Shown here one piece after another: positions 25,091 through 32,849 of a stretch of 32,849 bases of DNA. Under the pieces are notes generated by a model. It saw only the letters and a list, made by a program, of their open reading frames with translations, was not told where the DNA came from and made no database searches. Within the stretch, counting starts at the first letter, position 1, and every line of letters begins with the position of its first letter. Origin of the DNA: Chitinophagaceae bacterium (GTDB lineage Bacteria > Bacteroidota > Bacteroidia > Chitinophagales > Chitinophagaceae); the NCBI GenBank assembly GCA_028288595.1, contig JAQBNK010000088.1, forward strand, positions 1-32,849, read 5' to 3'. The translations under genes and the position numbers were made by a program.

Positions 25091-25876
25091 ATGCAATTAA
25101 GCAGGATAATTTCAGTCTTTATGATGGTTCTTGTTATAAGCACTAATGCCTTCTCGCAAAAAACCGATACCGTATTTGTTGACGCTTCAAAAATAAATAC
25201 TAACATATTGAAGCCTGGCGTTAACAGGTATGTTGTTTATTTTAAAAACGGCAAAGACAGCAGCAGGATAAGCTATTCCATGTGGACAAGAACCATTGAC
25301 TTTATCAAATACCGGGGCCGGGATGCAATTAGCATCAGGCAGTACTGGGAGGGTAAAGACTCGGTTTATCATCGTGTATATTCAGTTAATGACAGGAAAA
25401 CTTTTGCTCCTTTGTTCCATGAGACATGGTGGGGTGCATCAGGCAGTTTTGTTTTTGACCTGCTTGATAAAAAAGCAACGGTACGCAATCAGGAGTTATC
25501 TGATACTTTCACAAACCCAGGTATGAAGAAAATATGGGACGCCTATAAAGTTGCGACTAATGGACAATACATACTTAACTGGCATCTCGATCTTGAAACT
25601 TTTCCTCTGCTGCCCTATAAAGAGAATACTACATTCATGATCAATTTTTATGACCCAGGATTTCCGGCTCCGCAACAAGTTGCGTACACAGTTTCGGGAA
25701 GTGCTATTCTTCCGGGGTATAATGATCAACAAATAGAATGCTGGTTACTTACTCATACTTCGGGTAACACGAAAGAAACTTTTTGGATCAGTAAGAAAAC
25801 GAAAGAGGTATTGCAACTGGAAGATGAATTCAATGGCAGGTATAGGTATAAGATAAAATTACCTTACAGCATGTAA
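25091..25876 (+). CDS. Exported DUF3108-like beta protein
   Basis: A 261-residue exported protein of unknown function. Residues 1-22 are a signal peptide (MQLSRIISVFMMVLVISTNAFS). The mature part alternates short beta strands rich in aromatic residues (YVVYFKNGKDSSRISYSMW, IRQYWEGKDSVYHRVYSV, ETFWISKKTKEVLQLEDEFNGRYRYKIKL). The final segment, reporting on ETFWISKKTKEVLQ, looks like the lipoprotein-carrier-type beta fold of DUF3108 proteins. There is no lipobox or membrane helix. Neighbours do not suggest a pathway. DUF3108 assignment is by overall appearance and is uncertain. Confidence 0.7.
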   Translation: MQLSRIISVFMMVLVISTNAFSQKTDTVFVDASKINTNILKPGVNRYVVYFKNGKDSSRISYSMWTRTIDFIKYRGRDAISIRQYWEGKDSVYHRVYSVNDRKTFAPLFHETWWGASGSFVFDLLDKKATVRNQELSDTFTNPGMKKIWDAYKVATNGQYILNWHLDLETFPLLPYKENTTFMINFYDPGFPAPQQVAYTVSGSAILPGYNDQQIECWLLTHTSGNTKETFWISKKTKEVLQLEDEFNGRYRYKIKLPYSM

Positions 25877-25942
25877 TGGTCTATTGACTACCGTAGTAAA
25901 AAGTATTAGTTTGGAAATATTTATACGTCTAATAATTTTTTT

Positions 25943-26239
25943 ATGCTGATAGTAAGAGAAATTTTCCAATTAAAGTTTGGCGCTTACCGGCAGGTAAGAT
26001 CTTTGCTGGATGACGCCATAGAAAAAAAGTTGTTGTCGCCGGGCCTCCGTATTCTCACGGATTTTACCGGCGATGGTTACCGGTTTATTATTGAGCAGCC
26101 TGCTGAAGACTTAGCTGATTTTGAAAGAAAATTAAAAGAAGAATTGTCGCAGCCCGCCTGGGGCGAATGGTACCAGAAATTTATGCCGCATGTTCAATCA
26201 TCACACAGGGAAATATTAAAAGTGATCATGCAGCTGTAG
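25943..26239 (+). CDS. Small alpha/beta protein, ferredoxin-like fold likely
   Basis: A 98-residue cytoplasmic protein that I cannot assign to a named family. The order is strand (MLIVREIFQLKFG), helix (YRQVRSLLDDAIE), strand (LRILTDFTG), strand (YRFIIEQPAED), helix (DLADFERKLKEEL), short helix (WGEWYQKFMPHV) and a last strand (REILKVIMQL). This is the pattern of dimeric alpha-beta-barrel proteins such as NIPSNAP-like or antibiotic-monooxygenase-like domains. No catalytic signature is evident. It ends just before a hairpin shared with the convergent carbonic anhydrase. Confidence 0.7.
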   Translation: MLIVREIFQLKFGAYRQVRSLLDDAIEKKLLSPGLRILTDFTGDGYRFIIEQPAEDLADFERKLKEELSQPAWGEWYQKFMPHVQSSHREILKVIMQL

Positions 26240-26245
26240 AATATA

Positions 26246-26296
26246 GAACAAGGAATTTTGAATGAGAAGTTGTTTCATTTTCAAAATTCCTTGTTC
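26246..26296. terminator. Hairpin between convergent small protein and carbonic anhydrase
   Basis: GAACAAGGAATTTTGAA (26246-26262) pairs perfectly over 17 bp with 26280-26296 across a 17-nt loop. The arm starts with the same GAACAAGGAA word as the heptad element at 10903. It is placed to end both convergent transcripts, although the T-run on the plus strand is displaced (26314-26320). Confidence 0.7.
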
Positions 26297-26318
26297 ATCT
26301 GTTCCTGTTCAATATTTT

Positions 26319-26954
26319 TTATAGATCATCATACTGGTAAAGCGGATCGATCTCAGTTGTGTGGTCCATCTCAAAGATGGGTTTGATGAGCCCGTCCTTC
26401 AATCCATATACCCAACCATGCAATTGCGGTCGCTGCTCGTGCTTCCATGCTTTTTGTATAATGGATGTTTTCGCCAGGTGTATCACTTGTTCTTTTACAT
26501 TTAGCTCAACAAGTTTATCAAAGCGCAGATCCTCGTTCTTTATTTGCTGCAATTCTTCCCGGTAGAGGCGGTATACATCTTTAATATTACGAAGCCACAT
26601 ATTCAGTACCTGGTTATAATTATGGTTATCCATAGCAGCCTTCACTCCGCCACAGCCGTAGTGGCCACAAACGATCACGTGTTTTACTTTTAAATGCTGA
26701 ACAGCAAATTCTAATACACTCAACAGGTTAACATCGGTGTGTATTACGAGGTTGGCAACATTTCGATGTACGAAAATTTCTCCAGGCTGAGTATTAGTGA
26801 TCTCGTTGGCAGGTACACGGCTGTCGCTGCAACCGATCCATAAAAATTCGGGGCGTTGAATTTGCGAAAGCCTTTCAAAATATTGGGGATCATCCGCTAC
26901 TTTTTCCTGCGCCCAGGCTTTGTTCTCTAATAATAATTTTTCGTAAGTATACAT
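26319..26954 (-). CDS. can: Beta-class carbonic anhydrase
   Basis: A 211-residue zinc enzyme interconverting CO2 and bicarbonate in the cytoplasm. Zinc ligands are Cys42 (WIGCSDSRV), His98 and Cys101 (VCGHYGCGGV). Asp44 with Arg46 forms the catalytic dyad. EIFVHRNVAN (59-68) is also conserved. Length and motifs match E. coli Can-type enzymes. The gene starts 12 bp after the SulP transporter gene on the same strand, a strong sign of co-expression. Together they probably bring in bicarbonate and equilibrate it with CO2 for carboxylases. Confidence 0.95.
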   Translation of the reverse strand: MYTYEKLLLENKAWAQEKVADDPQYFERLSQIQRPEFLWIGCSDSRVPANEITNTQPGEIFVHRNVANLVIHTDVNLLSVLEFAVQHLKVKHVIVCGHYGCGGVKAAMDNHNYNQVLNMWLRNIKDVYRLYREELQQIKNEDLRFDKLVELNVKEQVIHLAKTSIIQKAWKHEQRPQLHGWVYGLKDGLIKPIFEMDHTTEIDPLYQYDDL

Positions 26955-26966
26955 AAGTCAGTTTAT

Positions 26967-28535
26967 TTAATTTGTCATAGCGAGATATTGACCGCTAATC
27001 AATTGATGAATGGGTTTGTACCCTGATTTTTTTATTTCAACCTTAATATTTTTCAGATGTGCATGCTCTAAAAAGTCATTGATGATCTCTATAATGTCTT
27101 TATCAATAAAATCTGCTCTTGTCGCATCTATTATTATACTTGCATTTTCCGGTACAGATTCAAGCTTGTTTTTCAAAACAGGTTTATTTAAGAACGATAC
27201 ATCTTTTCTCAGCCTGAACAAATATTTGTTCCCATCATTCACAACAAAGACCGAGGTTTTAAAATTACTTCTTAAGACAAAAAATAATCCGGCTACTATC
27301 CCGATAATAATCCCGATCAGCAGGTCAGTAAAGATAATGGCTATAATAGTTATGATGAAGGGCATGAATTGATCGAACCCTTTTTTCCAGAATTCTTTAA
27401 AGAGTGAAGGCTTTGCCAGCTTATAACCTGTGTAAACCAATACGGCTGCTAATGCAGAAAGCGGTACCCGGTTTAAAACCGCAGGCAGAAAAACGACGGC
27501 GAGCAATAACAGCACACCATGCATTATTGCAGCCATTTTGGTTCTTGCCCCGGCATTAATGTTTGCAGATGTTCTTACTACAACAGATGTTAAGGGCAAT
27601 CCGCCAATAAGGCCCGAAATAATATTCCCAATGCCCTGCGCTTTTAATTCTCTGTTGGTTGGAGTAACTCTTTTATACTGATCAAGGTCATCGGCGGCCT
27701 CAATATTAAGCAGCGTTTCAAGGCTTGCGACGATAGCCAGTGTAATCGCGGTTGTCCAGATCACAGGATTAGCGATCACTGAAAAATCAGGAATCTTGAA
27801 AAATGAAATGAATTCATTGGCCGTGCCCGCTACCGGAATACTAACCATTTGTTTACCCGTAAGCGTCCTGAAAGAAATATTCCCTGTTAGCAATTGATTC
27901 AAAAAAATACTTACCGCCACAACAACAAGAGGTGCTGGCACAAGCGTAAACAGCTTGTGTTTTTTTATAAGCACTTTATCCCAGAGCAGTTGTGTAAATA
28001 AAGATATGCTGCCAATAATAAGTGCTATGCCAGAAAACTTATTAAAAGATTTGACGATGCTAGAAAAAGTATTTTCAGAATTCAACTGTATAAAAGTTTC
28101 ATCGCCTTCATAACTTGCATCGTACCCTGCAAAATGTGGAAGTTGTTTTAAAATAAGGATGATGCCTATTGCAGAAAGCATTCCTTTTATAACAGCGCTG
28201 GGAACATAATCTGCAATTACGCCGGCTTTTATCACGCCAAGTAATACCTGGAACAAACCAGAAATAACAACACAAACAAGAAACGCCTCAAAAGAAGGAA
28301 GCTTGCCTATTGCTACAACTACAATAGCGGTGAGGCCCGCAGCGGGACCACTTACACTTAGCTGAGAACCGCTTAAACTGCCCACGATGATGCCACCAAC
28401 AATACCGGCGATGATGCCGGCAAATAATGGCGCACCCGAGCCGAGCGCTATTCCTAAACAAAGAGGTAACGCAACTAAAAATACAACCAGTGATGCACGC
28501 AGGTCGGTACCCGCATGCTTCAATATTTTTTTCAT
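26967..28535 (-). CDS. SulP-family anion transporter (probable bicarbonate transporter)
   Basis: A 522-residue inner-membrane transporter of the SulP/SLC26 family. The N-terminal LRASLVVFLVALPLCLGIALGSGAP (about 12-36) is the family signature entering the substrate-binding half-helices. QLSVSGPAAGLTAIV (58-72) is the conserved segment of the anion site. About 12-14 membrane segments reach to residue 425. A cytoplasmic STAS domain (about 430-522, ASIIIDATRADFIDKDIIE) ends the protein. The family carries sulfate, bicarbonate or dicarboxylates. Tight coupling to a carbonic anhydrase gene 12 bp downstream points to bicarbonate, as in the cyanobacterial BicA type, rather than sulfate. The cation coupled cannot be read from the sequence. 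Confidence 0.93.
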   Translation of the reverse strand: MKKILKHAGTDLRASLVVFLVALPLCLGIALGSGAPLFAGIIAGIVGGIIVGSLSGSQLSVSGPAAGLTAIVVVAIGKLPSFEAFLVCVVISGLFQVLLGVIKAGVIADYVPSAVIKGMLSAIGIILILKQLPHFAGYDASYEGDETFIQLNSENTFSSIVKSFNKFSGIALIIGSISLFTQLLWDKVLIKKHKLFTLVPAPLVVVAVSIFLNQLLTGNISFRTLTGKQMVSIPVAGTANEFISFFKIPDFSVIANPVIWTTAITLAIVASLETLLNIEAADDLDQYKRVTPTNRELKAQGIGNIISGLIGGLPLTSVVVRTSANINAGARTKMAAIMHGVLLLLAVVFLPAVLNRVPLSALAAVLVYTGYKLAKPSLFKEFWKKGFDQFMPFIITIIAIIFTDLLIGIIIGIVAGLFFVLRSNFKTSVFVVNDGNKYLFRLRKDVSFLNKPVLKNKLESVPENASIIIDATRADFIDKDIIEIINDFLEHAHLKNIKVEIKKSGYKPIHQLISGQYLAMTN

Positions 28536-28613
28536 AATAATGCTTTAATGAATTGAATCAATAACAATAACAGCGAGCTGTAATCTCACTGTGCGATAAG
28601 AGGCACAAAAACA

Positions 28614-28910
28614 TTAAAGTAAATTTGGCGGGGGCGTTAAAATATCTTCGCTGATATGCGGAGGGAGGGCCGCATCGTAAATAAAAAATGACGGGGAGGA
28701 AAGATTTGCCTCAAGAGAATGATCTAAATAATGATCGTGAAGAAAAATCGTTTTACCGAAATCTTTTGCATCAGGTTTATTGATGTCTTCATGAGGCATT
28801 TCTTCTTGCAATTGATTACTTGAAAGTAAGCAGCCCACTTGCTTTACAGGTAAAACCTGCAGCGCCATTACAAAAACCAGTAATAATCCTATAAGCTTTT
28901 TCAATTGCAT
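28614..28910 (-). CDS. Small exported protein of unknown function
   Basis: A 98-residue protein from the start at 28910 (MQLKKLIGLLLVFVMALQVLP), which gives a signal peptide or N-terminal anchor. An upstream start at 28994 is less likely because a -7 box (28918-28925) lies inside that extension. After the hydrophobic segment comes VKQVGCLLSSNQLQEEMPHED, then a His/Asp-rich stretch (FLHDHYLDHSLE) and a proline-ending tail (LTPPPNLL). The histidines could bind a metal, but this is speculation. It sits 78 bp upstream of the SulP gene and 85 bp after fabG on the same strand. I recognise no named family. Confidence 0.65.
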   Translation of the reverse strand: MQLKKLIGLLLVFVMALQVLPVKQVGCLLSSNQLQEEMPHEDINKPDAKDFGKTIFLHDHYLDHSLEANLSSPSFFIYDAALPPHISEDILTPPPNLL

Positions 28911-28917
28911 CGGGGCG

Positions 28918-28925
28918 CAAAAATA
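28918..28925 (-). promoter_or_regulatory. Putative -7 box before the small exported protein
   Basis: Read on the minus strand, TATTTTTG matches TAnnTTTG exactly and ends seven bases before the chosen ATG, supporting that start and a very short leader. Confidence 0.4.
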
Positions 28926-28995
28926 AGGAACGAAGCTGAAAGATTGTAAACAGCTTAAGTTAAATATGAAAGAAAGACTTACGCTCTTATTCAAA

Positions 28996-29751
28996 CTAAA
29001 TATTCAAACCACCGCAAACACTGATCACCTGTCCAGTAATATAACTTCCCATGTCTGAAGCTAAAAACAAAACAGTATTTGCAATGTCTTCTCCTTTACC
29101 AAATTTACCGAGTGGAATTTTTTTCATGAAATCTTCGGCTGCGGTTCCTTCTTTAAGATAGTGCGTCATATCTGTTTCTATAAACCCAGGAGCGATTGCA
29201 TTGCAGCGAATATTTCTACTGCCCAATTCAAGCGCAACAGATTTTGTAAATCCAATGATGCCGGCTTTAGATGCAGCATAACTGCTTTGTCCTGCGTTAC
29301 CACGAATGCCTATGATAGAACTCATATTAATAATACTGCCGTTCTTAGCTTTCATCATTGGGCGAATAACCTGTTTGGTCATGTTGAAGACGCTCTTCAG
29401 GTTTATATCCATCACATCATCCCATTGTTCGGCCGTCATCCTTAAAAGAAGATTGTCTTTACTGATACCAGCGTTATTTACACAAACATCAACGTTTCCA
29501 AATTCTTTCAAAACATCATTTACAAAACTTTCGCATTGAGAAAAGTCACCTGCGTTGCTTTGATAAGCTTTGGTTTTCACACCGGTTTTATGTAGTTGCT
29601 CTTCTAATTGCTTCGCTTTTTCTGCACTGCTGTCACTAACATAAGTGAATGCAATATTGCCGCCGTGTTCAGCGATTTTTTTTACGATCGCTTCGCCGAT
29701 GCCACGACTGCCGCCTGTTACAATTACTGTTTTTCCTTCGAGCAATTTCAT
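28996..29751 (-). CDS. fabG: 3-oxoacyl-[acyl-carrier-protein] reductase
   Basis: A 251-residue short-chain dehydrogenase that reduces 3-oxoacyl-ACP with NADPH in fatty-acid synthesis. The Rossmann motif TGGSRGIG is at 12-19, NNAG at 92-95, and the catalytic triad is Ser145, Tyr158 and Lys162 (SSYAASKAG). C-terminal RCNAIAPGFIETDMT and the final VCGGLNI are close to those of true FabG proteins. No other fatty-acid synthesis genes are adjacent, so assignment to FabG rather than another SDR rests on sequence similarity. A TACCTTTG box lies upstream. Confidence 0.9.
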   Translation of the reverse strand: MKLLEGKTVIVTGGSRGIGEAIVKKIAEHGGNIAFTYVSDSSAEKAKQLEEQLHKTGVKTKAYQSNAGDFSQCESFVNDVLKEFGNVDVCVNNAGISKDNLLLRMTAEQWDDVMDINLKSVFNMTKQVIRPMMKAKNGSIINMSSIIGIRGNAGQSSYAASKAGIIGFTKSVALELGSRNIRCNAIAPGFIETDMTHYLKEGTAAEDFMKKIPLGKFGKGEDIANTVLFLASDMGSYITGQVISVCGGLNI

Positions 29752-29769
29752 ATGTTATGATTATAAGAA

Positions 29770-29777
29770 CAAAGGTA
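29770..29777 (-). promoter_or_regulatory. Putative -7 box for fabG
   Basis: On the minus strand TACCTTTG matches TAnnTTTG exactly and lies 18 bp before the fabG start. No clear -33 element was found. Confidence 0.45.
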
Positions 29778-29824
29778 ATATAATGTCTTCTTTCTTTTAA
29801 TTACCATGTTTGCCATGCGCATTA

Positions 29825-30676
29825 CTAATGCACAAGATGTATACTTATATAAAAAAGAATGAACTTATAAACGAACTGTACAAATAAAGCATGTGTGATA
29901 ATAAATGTAAGGCTGAAAATTATTGACAGAAACGTATTAAGGTGATAAAACTTCCTGGCAGCAGAAAACACATAAATAAAGAAAACAACTTCAATCATAA
30001 AAAGGACTCGTATTTCTCCATTTAATGGTGAAGGCTGATCAAATAACCACGTTGTAAGCTGGTTTGTTAAAAGTGATATTAAGGGAAGTATCAGGAATCC
30101 CCACAAAAGAAAAAATGCATTTGTTTCAATAGAAAAAATGAAATGATCATATAGCGGCCTTCTTTTTTTGAATGTTACAATGGAACAAAAAATAGCCATC
30201 GCGGGGATCAATATGAATAAAAGGAATTTAGAGACTCTTTCAGAGACCTCATGGAATTTTTGTATTATCTGCGCTTCTGTTAGATGATGCTCCTGCATTA
30301 CTTTTTTTGTTGCCTGCAATGCATATCTGCCATGTGTGCCTTCGCTTATATGTGCCCCCAAGGTCATATTCAGCCCCTGGAAATATGGAAACAAAAGATA
30401 AAATATGATAAGAAGTAAAAAATAAGAAAGTGGTTTAAAGTACTTTTTTCTTACACCGCTGCAAAAATCCATTGAAAGCTGGCCAGGGTTAAACAGCACG
30501 GTTTTTAAAGTCGTAAAAAAATTTCCTTCAAAATGCGAAATGAAATGAAAGAACTCTTTAAAAAGATGGAGCAGTGATTTATCCTTCTCGGTGTAAACCT
30601 TCTCTCCGCAGTTATTACAATATTTACCTTCAAAATTGTTTCCGCAACTTTTGCAAACAGTAAGTGTAGAGGTCAT
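29825..30676 (-). CDS. DUF3667-type membrane protein with zinc ribbon
   Basis: A 283-residue inner-membrane protein. The N-terminus is a CxxC...CxxC zinc ribbon with Cys8, Cys11, Cys20 and Cys23 (CKSCGNNFEGKYCNNCGEKV). An amphipathic segment (LLHLFKEFFHFISHFEGNFF) and the phrase FNPGQLSMDFCSGVRKKYFKPLSYF follow. Membrane helices lie at about 80-98, 152-167, 185-207, 220-240 and 250-275. This order is that of DUF3667 proteins, common in Bacteroidota and without known function. It starts 9 bp after the GH3 gene on the same strand and is probably co-transcribed with it. Confidence 0.87.
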   Translation of the reverse strand: MTSTLTVCKSCGNNFEGKYCNNCGEKVYTEKDKSLLHLFKEFFHFISHFEGNFFTTLKTVLFNPGQLSMDFCSGVRKKYFKPLSYFLLLIIFYLLFPYFQGLNMTLGAHISEGTHGRYALQATKKVMQEHHLTEAQIIQKFHEVSERVSKFLLFILIPAMAIFCSIVTFKKRRPLYDHFIFSIETNAFFLLWGFLILPLISLLTNQLTTWLFDQPSPLNGEIRVLFMIEVVFFIYVFSAARKFYHLNTFLSIIFSLTFIITHALFVQFVYKFILFYISIHLVH

Positions 30677-30685
30677 AACAGCAAA

Positions 30686-32191
30686 TTATAAAAATTGCTT
30701 GATCTCATCCATATATTTCCTGTCATTACTTAATCTCGGAACTTTATGCTGACCACCCAGTTTCCCTTTTTGTTTTAGCCAGTTGGTAAAAACGCCTTTG
30801 TCAACCGCATGTACAACCGGCATTCTTAAAGCGATATCTTTTTGTCTTTTAGCTTCGTAATCGCTGTTGGCATTTTTTAATGCCGTATCAAGTTCCAAAA
30901 TAAATTCTGAGAGGTCTGCGGGTTTTTTTTCAAACTCAATTAACCATTCATGAGCGCCGTTATTTCCTTCACTAAAGTATAGTGGAGCAGCGGTATAATC
31001 ATTCACAATGGCATTACACTTTTCACAGGCGACTGCTATTGCTTTATCACTATTATCAACAATAACTTCTTCCCCAAAAGCATTCATAAAATGTTTAAGT
31101 CTGCCTGAAACCTTTACACGAAAAGGTTTTAAAGAAGTAAACTGAATAGTATCGCCGATAAGGTATCGCCAAAGGCCGCCGTTAGTTGAAATCACTAAAG
31201 CATATTGTTTCCCCAATTCAACTTTATTCAATCCTATAGTTTTTGGTTTATCTTTTCCATATTCTTCTATAGGCATAAATTCATAAAATATTCCATGCTG
31301 AAGAAATAAGATCATTCCCTCTTCATCCAAACGATCCTGCGCAGCAAAAAATCCTTCACTGGCATTATACATTTCTAAATAATGAATTGGAGCGCCGATT
31401 ATTTTTTCAAACTGCTCTTTATAAGGTGTGAATGATACGCCGCCATGGATATATAACTCCAGTCCGGGCCAAACTTCTTTAATACATGATTTTCCTGTTA
31501 TCTCAAGAATTCGGCGCAATAAAACAAGGGTCCATGTTGGCACGCCTGCGATAGAAGTAACATTTTCTTCTATTGTTGATTGTGCAAGTTTCTCAATTTT
31601 AGTTTCCCATTCATCAAGCAAAGCAATTGAAAGTTCAGGGGTTCTTATCCAGCCTCCCCAGAATGGTGTGTTCTGTAAAAGAACTGCACTTAAATCACCG
31701 TAATGAATGTCTTCATTTACCTGGTGTATCTGGTGACTACCACCGATTACCAGGCTCTTACCCGTTAGCAGGTCGCTTTCGGGATTAGAAAAATAATATA
31801 ATGTGAGAACATCTTTGGCCGCCAGGAAATGACAATCCTCAAGGCTTTCTTTTGTGATAGGAATGAACTTGCTTTTGTCGCTCGTAGTACCACTGCTTTT
31901 TGCAAACCAGTTAACAGGGGTATTCCATAAAAGATTTTCTTCACCCTCCATCAATCTTTCTATGTACGGTTTGATATCATCATATTCCTGGATAGGAACT
32001 GCTTCTTTGAATTTCCTGATCGTAAATAAATCATTAAAACCATGCTTCATTCCAAACTCAGAATATTGAGCATGTGTTACCAGGTCCTGCAGAACATTTC
32101 GCTGGGCAGAAACAGGATCCTGGCTCCATTGTTCTATCTGCCCGTAACGAAGACGGGCCATGGTTGATATAGCGGGACTTAGCAGTTTCAT
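30686..32191 (-). CDS. GH3-family acyl-adenylate amino-acid synthetase
   Basis: A 501-residue member of the GH3 branch of ANL adenylating enzymes. Plant members conjugate jasmonate, auxin or benzoates to amino acids through an acyl-AMP intermediate. All three nucleotide motifs are visible: motif 1 FAKSSGTTSDKSKFIPIT (about 93-110), motif 2 YNASEGFFAAQ (about 277-287) and motif 3 GLWRYLIGDTIQF (about 338-350). The start MKLLSPAISTMARLRY matches bacterial GH3 proteins. It lacks the C-terminal half-domain changes that would fix a substrate. In Bacteroidota the acyl substrate and amino acid are unknown. It is the first gene of a two-gene unit with the DUF3667 protein. Confidence 0.92.
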   Translation of the reverse strand: MKLLSPAISTMARLRYGQIEQWSQDPVSAQRNVLQDLVTHAQYSEFGMKHGFNDLFTIRKFKEAVPIQEYDDIKPYIERLMEGEENLLWNTPVNWFAKSSGTTSDKSKFIPITKESLEDCHFLAAKDVLTLYYFSNPESDLLTGKSLVIGGSHQIHQVNEDIHYGDLSAVLLQNTPFWGGWIRTPELSIALLDEWETKIEKLAQSTIEENVTSIAGVPTWTLVLLRRILEITGKSCIKEVWPGLELYIHGGVSFTPYKEQFEKIIGAPIHYLEMYNASEGFFAAQDRLDEEGMILFLQHGIFYEFMPIEEYGKDKPKTIGLNKVELGKQYALVISTNGGLWRYLIGDTIQFTSLKPFRVKVSGRLKHFMNAFGEEVIVDNSDKAIAVACEKCNAIVNDYTAAPLYFSEGNNGAHEWLIEFEKKPADLSEFILELDTALKNANSDYEAKRQKDIALRMPVVHAVDKGVFTNWLKQKGKLGGQHKVPRLSNDRKYMDEIKQFL

Positions 32192-32271
32192 GTGATGAGG
32201 GCAAAATAATGAAATGCTGCGAGATGAAGTGCGTAAGGAGAAGAAATGTGAAAGGTATGTATGTAAGTATG

Positions 32272-32332
32272 TAGAGTATATAGAGTATATAAGTAAATAG
32301 GGGTTGTGTATATATTAGATACCTTATATACT
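32272..32332. repeat. AT-rich tandem and inverted repeat upstream of GH3
   Basis: TAGAGTATA is repeated exactly in tandem (32272-32280, 32281-32289). AGTATATAAG (32284-32293) is perfectly complementary to CTTATATACT (32323-32332) across a 29-nt loop. The element lies between lptB and the GH3 gene, both on the minus strand. It might act as a weak terminator or a regulatory site; low-complexity DNA makes chance possible. Confidence 0.55.
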
Positions 32333-32337
32333 ATAAC

Positions 32338-32849
32338 CTATAGCTGGCTGGCTTTTCCCTGATCCATCAGCCAGTCTTTACGACGAAGAATAAAGTTAGT
32401 GCCCAGGTAAAGATTTCTCACCTGCTCATCATCAGCCAGTTCTTCTGCAGTGCCATGCTTAAATATTTTTCCTTCTATCAGAAGATAGGCCCTGTCGCAG
32501 ATCGAAAGTGTCTCATTTACATTATGGTCTGTAATGAGAATACCTATATTTTTATATTTCAGTTTTGCAACAACAGCCTGGATGTCTTCAACGGCAATGG
32601 GATCCACGCCAGCGAAAGGTTCATCCAGTAAAATAAATTTCGGATCAACTGCAAGGGCCCTGGCAATTTCTGTTCTTCTTCGCTCACCGCCGCTTAAACT
32701 ATCACCATTGTTTTTTCTTACATGATGAAGATTGAATTCTGTAAGAATAGATTCAAGTTTTTCCTGCCTTTGATGTTTAGTGAGCCTGGTCATTTCCAAA
32801 ACAGCCATAACATTATTCTCTACACTTAATTTCCTGAACACCGATGCTT
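32338..32849 (-). CDS. lptB: LPS export ABC transporter ATPase LptB (5' part beyond window)
   Basis: The C-terminal part of LptB, the cytoplasmic ATPase that powers lipopolysaccharide transport through LptBFG to the outer membrane. The frame remains open to the window edge (reading ...[13 protein letters not shown]), so roughly the first 70 residues, including Walker A, are outside. Visible are the ABC signature LSGGERRR, Walker [14 protein letters not shown], and the switch histidine in [10 protein letters not shown], followed by the LptB-type C-terminus ([29 protein letters not shown]). This segment is complete and unbroken. A GTG inside the frame at 32841 is a valine codon, not the start. 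Confidence 0.93.
   Translation of the reverse strand, partial: ASVFRKLSVENNVMAVLEMTRLTKHQRQEKLESILTEFNLHHVRKNNGDSLSGGERRRTEIARALAVDPKFILLDEPFAGVDPIAVEDIQAVVAKLKYKNIGILITDHNVNETLSICDRAYLLIEGKIFKHGTAEELADDEQVRNLYLGTNFILRRKDWLMDQGKASQL

Overview
The window is an AT-rich chromosomal segment from a member of the Bacteroidota, most likely a Chitinophagaceae-like bacterium. The clues are a DUF5606 protein, a SMUG2-type (DUF4918) uracil-DNA glycosylase, a bacterial GH3 protein, a DUF3667 membrane protein, weak or absent Shine-Dalgarno sequences and several TAnnTTTG-like promoter boxes. I see no tRNA, rRNA, CRISPR array, insertion sequence or phage gene. Most of it reads as ordinary housekeeping and accessory metabolism. 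The unusual parts are two decayed genes, a pair of atypical amidohydrolases, and a set of structured intergenic repeats.

Layout. 0.1-6.1 kb: an Lrp/AsnC regulator faces a minus-strand group (alpha/beta hydrolase, membrane GT2 glycosyltransferase, OppC-type permease). A divergent MarR regulator follows, then a long acyl-CoA dehydrogenase. 6.1-6.9 kb: remains of a lipoprotein-type sensor histidine kinase that has lost its middle and carries a frameshift in an A9 run. 6.9-9.6 kb: a secreted N-acetylmuramoyl-L-alanine amidase, then an AhpD-like protein and the beta subunit of a 2-oxoacid:ferredoxin oxidoreductase, ending in a strong bidirectional terminator.

9.7-17.2 kb is an exported amidohydrolase locus. 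An M19 dipeptidase and an N-acyl-D-amino-acid deacylase lie on the minus strand. Divergent to them are a 1043-residue two-domain amidohydrolase and a smaller homologue. In the large protein only the second domain keeps the metal-binding HxH. The first domain and the whole smaller protein have lost it. 17.5-20.3 kb is polA with all three activities.

20.4-25.9 kb holds an exported DinB/YfiT-fold protein divergent from the SMUG2 glycosylase, a frameshifted small gene, the DUF5606 protein, an M3 oligoendopeptidase, a GNAT acetyltransferase and an exported DUF3108-like protein. 25.9-32.8 kb holds a small alpha/beta protein, then minus-strand genes: a SulP transporter coupled to a beta-carbonic anhydrase (probable bicarbonate uptake), a small exported protein, fabG, a DUF3667 protein with a GH3 synthetase, and lptB, which is cut by the window end.

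The intergenic regions contain perfect or near-perfect hairpins of 12-18 bp. Some arms are built from exact 7-bp tandem units (CGTGAAT, GGAACAA). Two others share the word AACCGC(A/G)GAGAC.
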